Source of the DNA: Bacteroidales bacterium
GTDB taxonomy: Bacteria > Bacteroidota > Bacteroidia > Bacteroidales > ML635J-15
Direction of reading: 5' to 3'
Length of the DNA: 26,652 nucleotides
Assembly (NCBI GenBank): GCA_023228725.1
Contig: JALOAQ010000031.1
Span: 1-26,652 of the forward strand
This document shows positions 1-8,743 of this stretch, in pieces; positions within the stretch are counted from its first letter, which is position 1, and every line of letters starts with the position of its first letter. A program made the translations under genes and the position numbers. Under the pieces are notes generated by a model, which saw nothing but the letters and a program-made list of their open reading frames with translations, was not told the DNA's origin and made no database searches.

Positions 1-1084
1 GACCGGTTAGCACAAAATCGGCTGGCTGAACACTTGAACACCAGACTGATTCAGAAAACTGTATAGTTAAAGATGAAGAACCACAATAAGGTTCATAAAC
101 CAAACTTTCTAATTCTGGTGGCGAATAGTCAACTATTGTTGCAGTACTGGCTCCAAAATTAATAGAGTAACCGTGTTGTGTTGAACTAAAATTAGAAACA
201 TGTAAGACATAGGTTTGACCAGTTGTAACACTAAGTGCTGAATTCCAGTTAGAACAACTATTTGGACCTTCGCAACTCGTAGAACCGCTTCCCATACCCG
301 TATTACCGGAAGTTCCACAATAATTACAAACTACTGGAGGATGAGTAGCCCAATTAATTAAATCTAAACAATTTACTCCGTTATTCAAACTATAAACAGC
401 CCAATCATAATCATCAGAACTATTAAAAGGAGCTATTGTGAAAGCCAAGAGCCCATTAGTTTGAGCAGTAAATGTGTACCATACGCTATTTCTCTCACCG
501 GTTACTAAACAATTAGGACAATTATGAACATTAACCCCCATTCCGTACTGGGCATTAAAATCGAATAAATCATAATAATGTCCTGTACCGACATAAGAAA
601 CGGGATGATTAGAAACAGTCGAACACAAAGGTAAAGCACCCAAACAATCTTGATCTGTTGGAGTAGGCAGTTTTTTATATGCAACAGTTCCTAAAGCAGT
701 TCCATTTGTTTGGCAATTAAACTGATAAAAACCAACCGAATATGTCCCACTTGTTGGACAAACCCAAACTAGCTCAGAACCATAACCACAATGGTCATCA
801 TTTGATTGATATGTAACTGTACCATCAACATTATGTAAATCAATCATTGGGTCGTTAGAATAAGAGCCTCCGCCTTGGCAAAATGAAAAAATAATAACCT
901 CACCTGCACCAATACTAAAAGTATATCTATCTCCAGCTTGAATTCCTGATTTTGTTTGCCAATTATCTGTAGGTGTTAAATTTCCTGCTAAAGTACTACC
1001 AGAACAAGCAATACTGTAATTAAACAAAGCAGTTGAGAACATCAAAACTGCCATTAATATAATTTTATGTAAATTTTTATTCAT
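1..1084 (-). CDS. Large secreted cysteine-rich surface protein, N-terminal part (cut by window edge)
   Basis: The frame runs without a stop from an ATG at 1084 to the window edge, giving 361 codons; the C-terminus lies outside. Residues 1-26 are a signal peptide (MNKNLHKIILMAVLMFSTAL, then an Ala-Cys). Two beta-rich, Cys-rich blocks follow. The second, with DCLGALPLC, NSVWYTFTAQTNG, DDYDWAVYSL and TTGQTYVLHVSNFS, resembles the repeated ectodomains of Bacteroidota proteins that end in a gliding-motility/T9SS C-terminal domain. The last visible part (PPELESLVYEPYCGSSSLTIQFSESV...) resembles the Ig-like segments that often follow. The sorting domain itself is not visible, so T9SS export is inferred. 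The gene starts 17 bp after the stop of the 208-aa secreted protein upstream, so the two are probably co-transcribed. Confidence 0.8.
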   Translation of the reverse strand, partial: MNKNLHKIILMAVLMFSTALFNYSIACSGSTLAGNLTPTDNWQTKSGIQAGDRYTFSIGAGEVIIFSFCQGGGSYSNDPMIDLHNVDGTVTYQSNDDHCGYGSELVWVCPTSGTYSVGFYQFNCQTNGTALGTVAYKKLPTPTDQDCLGALPLCSTVSNHPVSYVGTGHYYDLFDFNAQYGMGVNVHNCPNCLVTGERNSVWYTFTAQTNGLLAFTIAPFNSSDDYDWAVYSLNNGVNCLDLINWATHPPVVCNYCGTSGNTGMGSGSTSCEGPNSCSNWNSALSVTTGQTYVLHVSNFSSTQHGYSINFGASTATIVDYSPPELESLVYEPYCGSSSLTIQFSESVWCSSVQPADFVLTG

Positions 1085-1101
1085 AATAATCAATTTTGAC
1101 A

Positions 1102-1728
1102 TTATTGCTCAATTATATATTTATCGGGTTCAGCTAGTAAGCGACTTTGCTTTTCCGGCGTATAATCATTAAATTCCTCTTTAGAAATAATCACAGGAAA
1201 TTTTGCAGTTCCGTTTTGTATTTCTTTGTTATATTTCCTTTGATTTTCCGCCACCCATTTTTCTTTAGCAATAGCGTAATTTTCAGCATCTTTTGATTTA
1301 TCGCCTGTGTTTTCATATAATGGGAAATTTTTTGAAGCTCTTTTATAAGGAGAAACAAATATTTGGTCATCGCTTAATTTTCTTAATTCTCCATTTATTG
1401 AAACTGTAGAAAAATCGTAATCATAAGCTTTTGCTTGTAAAAAAGTTCGAATATATTCAGGACTTATATCCCTTTGTAAATAAAGTTGGCAACGAGTTTT
1501 AAATTCAGAGCTTGTAAAAATACGCCCACTTATAACGGCAGGGTCTTGCAAAATGTCGTTCAAAAGCTCTTGTCTTTCTGTCTCGTCCTCTCCCAAACCA
1601 TTAATATGAAAATATACGGTTTTCCCCTCATCTGAAAATTTTACATGAGTAAATTCCATGCTTTGCTGAGAATAGCAAAACAAGACTTTTATAAAAAAAG
1701 CTAAAAATACGATTAATTTTATCCTCAT
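1102..1728 (-). CDS. Small secreted protein of unknown function
   Basis: A 208-aa protein with a signal peptide (residues 1-20, ending CYS before QQS). Residues 23-110 alternate strands and helices (TVYFHINGL, RQELLNDILQ, CQLYLQRDISPEYIRTFLQA, YDFSTVSING) in a way that suggests a ferredoxin-like alpha/beta fold, but the CxxC of heavy-metal-associated domains is absent, so I assign no metal role. The second half is charged and contains FPLYENTGDKSKDAENYAIAKEKW. I do not recognise a characterised family. It lies 17 bp upstream of the large surface-protein gene on the same strand, which suggests one transcript and possibly a shared envelope role. Confidence 0.75.
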   Translation of the reverse strand: MRIKLIVFLAFFIKVLFCYSQQSMEFTHVKFSDEGKTVYFHINGLGEDETERQELLNDILQDPAVISGRIFTSSEFKTRCQLYLQRDISPEYIRTFLQAKAYDYDFSTVSINGELRKLSDDQIFVSPYKRASKNFPLYENTGDKSKDAENYAIAKEKWVAENQRKYNKEIQNGTAKFPVIISKEEFNDYTPEKQSRLLAEPDKYIIEQ

Positions 1729-1953
1729 AATCTATAAATTTAATTAATAAAATGCCAACCCCTCAATAAATCAAAAATTCTCCTTCGCGAATTTAATTAT
1801 ATTTTTTTATAAACACTAATAATATTACAATAATTTAACGTATTTTTAAAAAAAAGGTTGCTTATTTACAATTAAATTAATACGAATGTCAATAATTTGA
1901 TGGATTTTTAATTATTTTATAAAAATAATGATAAGAAAAAATGAAGACTTTAA

Positions 1954-3804
1954 TTAATCCTCGCAATCTGAAAAAATTTGTTCAAAAGAATAATCCTCTT
2001 GCAACTTAAATAAATAAACGTTAGAATTAGAAAAAGATTGTTTTGAATAATGAGGTTCGGAGACAAAAACTTGTTTTCCGCTCAAACCTTCAAAAACATT
2101 TTCATTTAAAACCGCTCTATCTAAGTTATTTCCATATTTCAAGTAATTTAATACCCAATAATTAATAAGATCATAAGCTAAAAAAGAGTTTTCATCAGGT
2201 TCTGATAAAAACACATCTCGATAATTTTCAACAAAGCCATTGACTTCCTCATCTGTGTAATTAATATTTATTCCTGTAAAATAAGTAAATTTAGAACTTA
2301 GATAATATTTGGGATCAATAGTTTCGTAATCTAAAATACAAGGATCACCAATTAAAGTAATTTCATAATCTTTTAGCGGAAACAGATCTAAAAATATTTT
2401 TGTACAAATAAGTTCAGTATGAAAAGGTAAAATAAATACATTCTCCTGAGTTTTTGAAACAAGATTTTTTAAATCAAGTAATTTTCCACCACTATATTTA
2501 ATAATTTTAACATTTTTAGAACTTCCGAGTTTGGAAACTATTGCATCATACTGCTCATTAGCTAGTTTAATTTGCTCACCTGTAGAACCTTGAATTATTA
2601 AATATAAATTCTCTTTATTTTCCAAAGTATAAGAAGCAATACAATTTACAACAGCATCTGCACTTGGTTTTAAAATAATATTTTTAGAATTATCAACTAA
2701 CACTTCAGTTTGATTAACAAAAGGCAATAAAATATAAGGTTTTGAATCAGAAAGGTTTTCATTCAAATAATCTACTTGTGATTTAAACGCCGGACCAATT
2801 ATTATATCCGTAGATTTTATCTTTCCATCTTTTAATAAATTTGAAATTACAGAATTATCTTTTCCAATGTCATAAACTTTCACCTCTATATCAACATTAT
2901 TATTTTCCAACTTTTCTAAACCAAGCAAAATTCCAGAATAAAAAGATATTATTTTTTCTGTTATCAAATTCAACCTTTGCTCTTTTTTACCAGTTTCTTG
3001 TCTATATAAATTTCTTAAATTATCATTTATTTCAAAAGGTAATAAGATAGAAATTTCTACTTTATTTTCAAAAGAATACCAGTTTTCATCATTTGTAAAA
3101 TCAATATTTGTAAAATCAATTGAGTCAGTTTCGCTTATAAACACTTCTTCGTTTGCTTCTTCATCTTTTTCCTCCTCAAATCTTTTTGGAATTTTCACTA
3201 CTTCTCCTATCAAAAGTCTATTATTTTCAATTTCAGGATTTAATTTTATCAAATCTTCTTTTGAAACATTATATTTTCGTGAAATACCGTAAATAGTTTC
3301 TCCTTTTTCAACTAAATGATAAATAAAATTAATAGTATCTTTATCGGGTTCATGAACTTTAGAATCAATCAAGTTATAGGGGAACATTATTTCTTGACCA
3401 ACTTTTAAAGCTTTTCCTTGTTTTATATTTGGATTAATAGTATAAAAATCCACCTCGCTTATTCCATATTTTCTGCATAAAGAATATAGAGTATCGCCAG
3501 GTTTTACTGTATAAATAATATGTTTTCCATCAGCAGTAAGTTCATTAATAACAGGTATCTGTAAGATTTGTCCAATCTTGATATTAGCGTTTGATAATTG
3601 TGGATTATTTCTATATAACAAGTCCTCATTTATGCCATAGGCCTTACAAATAGAATAAACAGTATTCCCTTCAGCTACAGTATGAATATAAAATTTCTCA
3701 TCATCTATAATTGTCTTTTCTGTAGATATTTCAACTTCAATTTGTGCAAACAGAATGCTTGAAAATAAAATAACCAAGAAAGAAGTACAAAAAACTTTTT
3801 TCAT
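1954..3804 (-). CDS. Exported triple-LysM protein with periplasmic-binding-protein-like domain
   Basis: A 616-aa protein with a signal peptide (1-20). Three LysM domains follow: about 40-85 (HTVAEGNTVYSICKAYGI), 97-143 (YTVKPGDTLYSLCRKYGIS) and 161-207 (YHLVEKGETIYGISRKYNVS), each ending in an IGQILQIP-like strand. A Glu/Asp-rich linker (210-240) leads to a C-terminal alpha/beta domain from about 248 to the end (ISILLPFEIND, IIIGPAFKSQVDYLNE, PYILLPFVNQTEV). This last part resembles type I periplasmic-binding folds, as in ABC amino-acid binding proteins and the synthase activator LpoA. LysM domains bind glycan strands of peptidoglycan, so a role in sensing or organising the cell wall is inferred. 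No solute partner genes lie nearby. A 15-bp tandem duplication sits in the linker. Confidence 0.85.
   Translation of the reverse strand: MKKVFCTSFLVILFSSILFAQIEVEISTEKTIIDDEKFYIHTVAEGNTVYSICKAYGINEDLLYRNNPQLSNANIKIGQILQIPVINELTADGKHIIYTVKPGDTLYSLCRKYGISEVDFYTINPNIKQGKALKVGQEIMFPYNLIDSKVHEPDKDTINFIYHLVEKGETIYGISRKYNVSKEDLIKLNPEIENNRLLIGEVVKIPKRFEEEKDEEANEEVFISETDSIDFTNIDFTNDENWYSFENKVEISILLPFEINDNLRNLYRQETGKKEQRLNLITEKIISFYSGILLGLEKLENNNVDIEVKVYDIGKDNSVISNLLKDGKIKSTDIIIGPAFKSQVDYLNENLSDSKPYILLPFVNQTEVLVDNSKNIILKPSADAVVNCIASYTLENKENLYLIIQGSTGEQIKLANEQYDAIVSKLGSSKNVKIIKYSGGKLLDLKNLVSKTQENVFILPFHTELICTKIFLDLFPLKDYEITLIGDPCILDYETIDPKYYLSSKFTYFTGININYTDEEVNGFVENYRDVFLSEPDENSFLAYDLINYWVLNYLKYGNNLDRAVLNENVFEGLSGKQVFVSEPHYSKQSFSNSNVYLFKLQEDYSFEQIFSDCED
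3091..3120. repeat. Perfect 15-bp tandem duplication inside the LysM gene
   Basis: ATTTGTAAAATCAAT occurs twice head to tail (3091-3105 and 3106-3120). It stays in frame and encodes IDFTN-IDFTN in the acidic linker (about residues 229-238) between the third LysM domain and the binding-protein-like domain. This looks like a recent slippage event in a tolerant linker. Confidence 0.9.
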
Positions 3805-3824
3805 AATACTAATTTTGAATAGAA

Positions 3825-3854
3825 CAAAATTACAAAATATTTCTATAAAACAAA
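3825..3854 (-). promoter_or_regulatory. Candidate promoter of the LysM gene
   Basis: Read on the minus strand: TTTG (3854-3851), an 18-bp spacer, then TAATTTTG (3832-3825), a perfect match to the Bacteroidota -7 consensus TAnnTTTG. The spacer is one base under the usual 19-21. The start codon is at 3804, giving a short leader. Confidence 0.45.
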
Positions 3855-3885
3855 ATTTATGCCTATAAAATAAAACAAACTAAAT

Positions 3886-3920
3886 AAACAAAAAAAAGCC
3901 GACATAATCGGCTTTAATTT
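3886..3920 (-). terminator. Rho-independent terminator of pepD
   Basis: A perfect 8-bp stem, AAAGCCGA (3895-3902) and TCGGCTTT (3908-3915), has a 5-nt loop. In the minus-strand direction it follows the pepD stop codon (3924-3922) by 6 nt and is followed by a T-rich run (complement of the A run at 3886-3894). It is the clearest terminator in the window. Confidence 0.85.
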
Positions 3921-3921
3921 T

Positions 3922-5382
3922 TTATTCTTTAATTGGTGCGTTTTTTAATGTTGCAACAATATATTCCCAAAATTTCTCAACCGATGGGATTAGTATTTTC
4001 TCGTCTGGAGAATGAGGATAACGTATTGTAGGACCAAAAGAAATCATATCCCAATTTGGGTAAACTGCTCCTAAAATCCCACATTCTAAGCCAGCATGAA
4101 TAGCTTTTATTTCTGGAGTTTTATTATATAAATTTTCATAAGTTTTTATCATAGTTTTTAAAATTGGAGAATCCATATTTGGTTTCCAACCAGGATAAGC
4201 GCCTTCAAATGCAACTTCTGCACCAATTAAATCAAACAAAACTCCGATTTTATGCATAACTCCATCTTTAGCTGAATCTACAGAACTTCTTACCAAACAA
4301 TTTACAGTAAATTCTCCATTAATACATTTCACAATAGCTAAATTATTTGATGTTTCAACCAAGCCCGGCATATCATCACTCATTCTCTCAACTCCATGAG
4401 GGCACACATAAACAGCTTTGCAGATTTTTTGCATTTCATCTTGAGCCATTACTTTTGAGGGATTATCTGTTTTTATAAGTTTCATTTGCATATCAGGCTC
4501 AGATTTAGAAAACTCTTGTTTGAAAATTTTCTCAAACTCCACAACTTCTTTTTCAAATTTAGAAGCTTCATTTTCTGGCACAGCAACAATAGCAAAAGAT
4601 TCGCGGGGTATTGCATTTCTTAAGCTTCCACCATTTACTTCTGAAATTTTTAAATCAAAAAAATGAATAGAATGAGTTAAAAATCGGAACAATATTTTAT
4701 TAGAATTTGCTCTTCCAATATTAATATCCATTCCACTATGTCCACCTTTTAGGCCTGTAACAGAAAGTTTATAAGCTACAAAAGCTTGTGGCATATCAAG
4801 TTCTGGATATTTCATATATACATTAACATCAACTCCACCTGCACAGCCTACATATAATTCTCCTTCGTCTTCAGAGTCTAAGTTCATTAATATATCGCCT
4901 TTTAAAAAGCCAGGTTTCAATTCATTTGCGCCAGTCATTCCTGTTTCCTCATCAATAGTAAACAAAGCTTCTATAGGACCATGAACTAAATCTTTTGCTT
5001 CAAGCACAGCCATTGCGGCAGCACAACCCATACCATTATCAGCACCTAAAGTCGTTCCATTAGCTTTTACCCAATCTCCGTCAATTAAGGTTTCTATAGG
5101 ATCTTTTTCAAAATCATGTGTTTTGTCAGAATTTTTCTGAGGAACCATATCTAAATGTCCTTGAAAAATAATTCCTTTTCTATTTTCCATACCTGGAGTT
5201 GCCGGTTTTTTAATTATTACGTTGCCAATATGGTCAACTATTGTTTCTAAACCTAGGCTTTCTCCAAAATTTTTCATAAATTCAATTACTTTGGTCTCTT
5301 TTTTGGAGGGACGTGGTATTTGAGTTAAAGAATAAAAATGCTTCCAAACTCTTTCAGGATTTAAATTTTTAATTTCGCTCAT
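3922..5382 (-). CDS. pepD: Aminoacyl-histidine dipeptidase / cytosol non-specific dipeptidase (M20C)
   Basis: A 486-aa protein with the usual length and motif order of the M20C di-zinc dipeptidases: GHLDMVPQ (H76, D78), LGADNGMGCA (bridging D115), the DEETGMTGA general base/ligand pair (E145-E146), the NLDSEDEG ligand (D169), KGGHSGMDI in the lid, HAGLECG (H429) and RYPHSPDE (ligand H457). There is no signal peptide, so it should act in the cytosol, cleaving dipeptides such as Xaa-His. It is a single-gene unit with its own candidate promoter and a strong terminator. All expected catalytic and metal-binding residues are present, so it should be active. Confidence 0.96.
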   Translation of the reverse strand: MSEIKNLNPERVWKHFYSLTQIPRPSKKETKVIEFMKNFGESLGLETIVDHIGNVIIKKPATPGMENRKGIIFQGHLDMVPQKNSDKTHDFEKDPIETLIDGDWVKANGTTLGADNGMGCAAAMAVLEAKDLVHGPIEALFTIDEETGMTGANELKPGFLKGDILMNLDSEDEGELYVGCAGGVDVNVYMKYPELDMPQAFVAYKLSVTGLKGGHSGMDINIGRANSNKILFRFLTHSIHFFDLKISEVNGGSLRNAIPRESFAIVAVPENEASKFEKEVVEFEKIFKQEFSKSEPDMQMKLIKTDNPSKVMAQDEMQKICKAVYVCPHGVERMSDDMPGLVETSNNLAIVKCINGEFTVNCLVRSSVDSAKDGVMHKIGVLFDLIGAEVAFEGAYPGWKPNMDSPILKTMIKTYENLYNKTPEIKAIHAGLECGILGAVYPNWDMISFGPTIRYPHSPDEKILIPSVEKFWEYIVATLKNAPIKE

Positions 5383-5419
5383 AATTTTAATGTTTAAATT
5401 TTTATTATTTTTGAAGTTC

Positions 5420-5451
5420 TAAAATTAAATAAAATAAACAATATTGACAAA
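5420..5451 (-). promoter_or_regulatory. Candidate promoter of pepD
   Basis: Minus strand: TTTG (5451-5448), 20-bp spacer, TAATTTTA (5427-5420), seven of eight -7 consensus positions. This would give a leader of about 30 nt before the ATG at 5382. The divergent gene at 5479 shares this intergenic stretch. Confidence 0.4.
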
Positions 5452-5478
5452 AATTTGTATTAAAATAAACTAAATTAA

Positions 5479-6480
5479 ATGAAAAACATATTTTTTACAC
5501 TTACATTCGCCCTATTAAGCCAATTTATTTCTGCTCAAACTACAATTAATTGGTTAGATTTTGAAACAGCTGTTGAAATGCAAAAGGAAAATCCAAAAAC
5601 AATTTTTATTGATATGTACACAGATTGGTGTGGTTGGTGCAAAAAAATGGATGCCGAAACTTTTCAAAATCCGGATATTGCTAATTATATAAATACTTTT
5701 TTTTATCCAGTAAAATTTAATGCCGAAGGTTTTGACACTATTAATTATAATGGAAAAACTTATATAAATCCTGATACAGGAAGACGATCTAGCCACCAAT
5801 TAGCACAAGAACTAATGAAAGGACGCTTATCATACCCAACAATAGTTTATATTGATTATGAAAATCAAGTTTTTCCAGTTCCTGGATATATGGACCCACA
5901 ATCTTTAGAACCATTATTAATTTATTTTTCAGAAAGAATAAATAAATTATCGGATTTTACAGACTTCCACCAAGAATTTAAAAATACTTTTTTCCCTGAT
6001 AGCACATCTGATAATGATGGGGTAATAAATTGGATAAATTTAGAAAAAGCATTAGAATTAAGACTAGAAAAACCTAAAAAACTTTTTCTTTTTATAAACT
6101 CTGATTTCAATAATTCTAGCAAAATTATGCTTGCCTCAGCTTTAAGACATCCGGTTATTTCAAATTTAATAAATGAAAACTTTTATCCTGTAAAATTTGA
6201 TTTTAATTATCAAGATAGTGTAAAAGTTTATCAAAATACTTTTATAAACGAAAATTTGCAAGAAAATTATCCACATCAATTTGTTATTGCACTATTACAA
6301 CCAGATATAAGACTACCTTCTATAGTGTTTTTTGGAGAAGATTTTTCTTTAATTTTCGCACTTAGAGGATTTCAATCTCCAAAGCAGCTAGAAAGATTTT
6401 TAGAGTTTTTTAGTAAAGATTTACATAAAACTGGTGAAGATTGGAATAAATTTAACGAAAACTTTAAGTCTAAGCTTTAA
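5479..6480 (+). CDS. Exported tandem thioredoxin-fold protein, second copy lacking CxxC
   Basis: A 333-aa protein with a signal peptide (1-20, ISAQ end). Residues 23-155 form a thioredoxin-like domain with CGWC (51-54, in DWCGWCKKM) and cis-Pro P120 (SYPTIVYI), as in exported thiol oxidoreductases. Residues 183-325 repeat the same pattern: INWINLEKAL for INWLDFETAV, FYPVKFDF for FFYPVKFN, LPSIVFF for YPTIVYI. There DFNNSSKIM (209-217) stands where the first copy has DWCGWCKKM, at an offset of exactly 160 residues, so the redox cysteines have become Asn-Asn-Ser-Ser. The first domain is probably a periplasmic disulfide reductase or isomerase; the second is probably a non-catalytic binding copy. 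No dedicated partner gene is visible. Confidence 0.88.
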   Translation: MKNIFFTLTFALLSQFISAQTTINWLDFETAVEMQKENPKTIFIDMYTDWCGWCKKMDAETFQNPDIANYINTFFYPVKFNAEGFDTINYNGKTYINPDTGRRSSHQLAQELMKGRLSYPTIVYIDYENQVFPVPGYMDPQSLEPLLIYFSERINKLSDFTDFHQEFKNTFFPDSTSDNDGVINWINLEKALELRLEKPKKLFLFINSDFNNSSKIMLASALRHPVISNLINENFYPVKFDFNYQDSVKVYQNTFINENLQENYPHQFVIALLQPDIRLPSIVFFGEDFSLIFALRGFQSPKQLERFLEFFSKDLHKTGEDWNKFNENFKSKL

Positions 6481-6541
6481 AATCTTTTAGTTTTTATTGA
6501 AATTTAAAAAGTATTTTTTATTTTTACAGAAAACTGTAAAT

Positions 6542-8617
6542 ATGAAAAAAATAATATTTGTATTTTTATTATTAAGCATCTTCATTTCAGAGGCTTATTC
6601 TCAAAAATGTTCTATTAAAGAAGCAGAAAATATTGCATTAAACACAATCAAGGAAAAATTTAAACTTAGTTCAAACGAAAGTCAGAATTTTAATATTAAA
6701 AATATTGAATTACTTTCTTTCAACGAAAGTGAAGTTTTTTATCTAGTAAATTTAAGTCCCAAAGGCTTTATTTTAATTTCTTCAGATAAAGCACTTGAGC
6801 CTATTTTAGCATTTTCTTCAGAATCTGATTACGAACCTGAAAATAATCCATCTGCTAAATTTTGGATAAATAATTATGCTAAACAAATTGAACATAATAT
6901 AAAAAACTCAGAAAAAACAAATTTAAACATTAGTAATGAGTGGCAAAGACTAAGTAAAAATCCTGAAAATTTTGTTTTAAAATCAAATATCAAAACAGTT
7001 GAACCCTTATTATTTACAAAATGGAATCAGGGAAAGTATTACAATTCTCACTGTCCCGAAGACAATGCCGGACCAGACAAACATGCAGTTACCGGCTGTG
7101 TAGCAACGGCTCTTGGGCAGCTTTTAAATTATTTTAGATACCCCTCGCATGGAACTGGAAGTTATGGATATGAACACCAAGATTATGGCTGGCTTGAGGT
7201 CGATTTTTCGCAACAACACTATAATTATGACCAAATGCCGGTATTTCCTACAGATTATAATGAAGATTTAGCCCGCCTTATATATAATATAGGTGTGTCT
7301 GTTGATATGAATTACGGACCACAAGGAAGCGGAATGTATAATCACAAAGGAGCTTACACTTTATACACATATTTTAATTACTCTCCGCAAAGCACATATT
7401 TATTTCGTGATTCTTTACCCGAAGATTTTGATTGGACAGGAACTCTTGTTGAACATCTTGACCAAAACATTCCGCTATACTATGCAGGATGGGGAGATAC
7501 TGATTTTATTTCAGGGCATGCTTTTATTTTTGACGGCTATAGCGATTCAACTCATTATCATATAAATTGGGGTTGGGGCGGCTCAATGGACGGATATTTT
7601 TATATAGAAAATCTAAAGCCTAGCGGAAATAATTTTTCTCTTTTACACGAAGTTATTGTAAATGCAGTTCCTAATAGTAGTTATAATAATTGTGGCGATT
7701 TAAAAATTTTAAATTCTATTGAAGGAGTAATTGAAGATGGTAGCGGACCTTTAAATAATTATCAAAATAACTTAGAATGTTCGTGGTTGATTTCTGTAGA
7801 AGACTCAATTAGCGCAGTGCAGTTTGAATTTTTAAAATTTGAACTAGACGAAAACGATTATATAATGTTTTACGAAGGAGAAACTAACGAAGCAACAATT
7901 GCATATACATTTTTTGGAGGACAAAATGTGGAAAATTTTACTGTAAATTCAGAAAAAGTTTTAATAAAATTTGTAAGCGATAATGAAAATAATGATTTGG
8001 GCTGGTTGTTAAAATATAAAGCCATTTTACCTAAATATTGTGATATAGTAAAGATTTTAACTGAACCTGAAGGAATTATTAGTGATGGAAGCAATTCTTA
8101 CCCATACCATAATAACACTTATTGCAATTGGAAAATCCAAGCTGAAGATGTTGAAAATATTAAAATTTCTTTTTTAGAATTTGATATAGAGCCAATAAAT
8201 GATTATGTTAAAATACTTAACTCTTCAGGACAAGCTGTAGCAACATTTTCTGGCGATATTTTACCTGAGAATATTTTTATGGAAGGAGACAAAGCATCAG
8301 TAATTTTTAAAACTAACGAAAGTATTAGAGCCGGAGGATTTAAACTTAAATACGAAACTAATGTTAATAAAAATCAATCTATCAAATCAAGGGAAATAAA
8401 AATATATCCAAACCCGGCAGAAGATTTCATAAATATTATAATGGATAATCTAGCAAATTACACTATTAATATTATAGGTATAGACGGAAAAATATATTTG
8501 AATAAAACTGAAAATTCAAACTCTGAAATAAATATTCAAAATCTTAGTTCTGGAATTTATTTTATTGAGATAATACAAAATAGTGAAATTATAAGGCAAA
8601 AATTTATAAAAAAATAA
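6542..8617 (+). CDS. C10-family (streptopain-like) secreted cysteine protease with two CUB domains and T9SS tail
   Basis: The start at 6542 is preferred over an in-frame ATG 45 bp upstream because MKKIIFVFLLLSIFISEAYS is a full signal peptide. The 691-aa product has an N-terminal propeptide-like region (about 22-140, including GFILISSDKALEPILAFS). A peptidase C10 domain follows, with nucleophile C186 (TGCVATALGQ), H326 (SGHAFIFDGY) and INWGWGG. Two CUB-like domains begin at C384 and C500, each with a DYxxxYE/DYVKIL core. The tail from about 618 (IKIYPNPAEDFINI ... GIYFIEI) is a T9SS type A sorting domain. It should be exported across both membranes and anchored or released as a mature protease. 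The propeptide resembles the self-inhibitory regions of the SpeB/interpain group. Confidence 0.93.
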   Translation: MKKIIFVFLLLSIFISEAYSQKCSIKEAENIALNTIKEKFKLSSNESQNFNIKNIELLSFNESEVFYLVNLSPKGFILISSDKALEPILAFSSESDYEPENNPSAKFWINNYAKQIEHNIKNSEKTNLNISNEWQRLSKNPENFVLKSNIKTVEPLLFTKWNQGKYYNSHCPEDNAGPDKHAVTGCVATALGQLLNYFRYPSHGTGSYGYEHQDYGWLEVDFSQQHYNYDQMPVFPTDYNEDLARLIYNIGVSVDMNYGPQGSGMYNHKGAYTLYTYFNYSPQSTYLFRDSLPEDFDWTGTLVEHLDQNIPLYYAGWGDTDFISGHAFIFDGYSDSTHYHINWGWGGSMDGYFYIENLKPSGNNFSLLHEVIVNAVPNSSYNNCGDLKILNSIEGVIEDGSGPLNNYQNNLECSWLISVEDSISAVQFEFLKFELDENDYIMFYEGETNEATIAYTFFGGQNVENFTVNSEKVLIKFVSDNENNDLGWLLKYKAILPKYCDIVKILTEPEGIISDGSNSYPYHNNTYCNWKIQAEDVENIKISFLEFDIEPINDYVKILNSSGQAVATFSGDILPENIFMEGDKASVIFKTNESIRAGGFKLKYETNVNKNQSIKSREIKIYPNPAEDFINIIMDNLANYTINIIGIDGKIYLNKTENSNSEINIQNLSSGIYFIEIIQNSEIIRQKFIKK

Positions 8618-8650
8618 TTTTCACATTAGCAAAAATCACGAGATTCAAAG

Positions 8651-8712
8651 ATTGGTGCTAAAAAAGTGTAGAAAAACACATTATTGGTACTAATAATGTG
8701 ATTTATTTTACA
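8651..8712. repeat. 62-bp direct repeat, left copy (with 24-bp palindrome)
   Basis: This copy matches 10138-10199 at 53 of 62 positions with no gaps by my hand count, including 29 consecutive identical bases. It contains two related boxes 32 bp apart: TTGGTGCTAAAAAAGTG and TTGGTACTAATAATGTG. The second lies in a palindrome at 8677-8700 with arms CACATTATT and AATAATGTG around GGTACT. It sits between the protease stop (8617) and the ATPase start (8744), and a -7-like box begins at its right edge. Confidence 0.9.
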
Positions 8713-8720
8713 TATCTTTG
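8713..8720 (+). promoter_or_regulatory. -7 box of the DUF4143 ATPase gene
   Basis: TATCTTTG is a perfect TAnnTTTG match 24 bp before the ATG at 8744, directly at the end of the 62-bp repeat. No TTTG is seen at the normal distance; the repeat palindrome occupies the place where a -33 box or activator site would be. The right-hand repeat copy has no such box next to it. Confidence 0.4.
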
Positions 8721-8743
8721 CAAATGAAAGAAAATTTGCAATT

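Noticed and set aside
1729..1953. Possible RNA gene or terminator in the gap between the LysM gene and the small secreted protein gene
   Set aside because: Very AT-rich with no stable hairpin followed by a T-tract; only a short TTCGCGAA palindrome near 1785-1792 stands out. No tRNA-like structure was found here or in the other gaps.
2841..3050. Plus-strand open frame inside the LysM gene
   Set aside because: It is antisense to a well-supported gene, of low complexity, and lacks any domain; it is a by-product of AT-rich composition. The same holds for the other antisense frames over the 5479-6480, 15244-15540 and 19234-19476 regions.
6497..6541. Longer N-terminus for the C10 protease
   Set aside because: The extra 15 codons would place a charged segment before an otherwise complete signal peptide starting at 6542.
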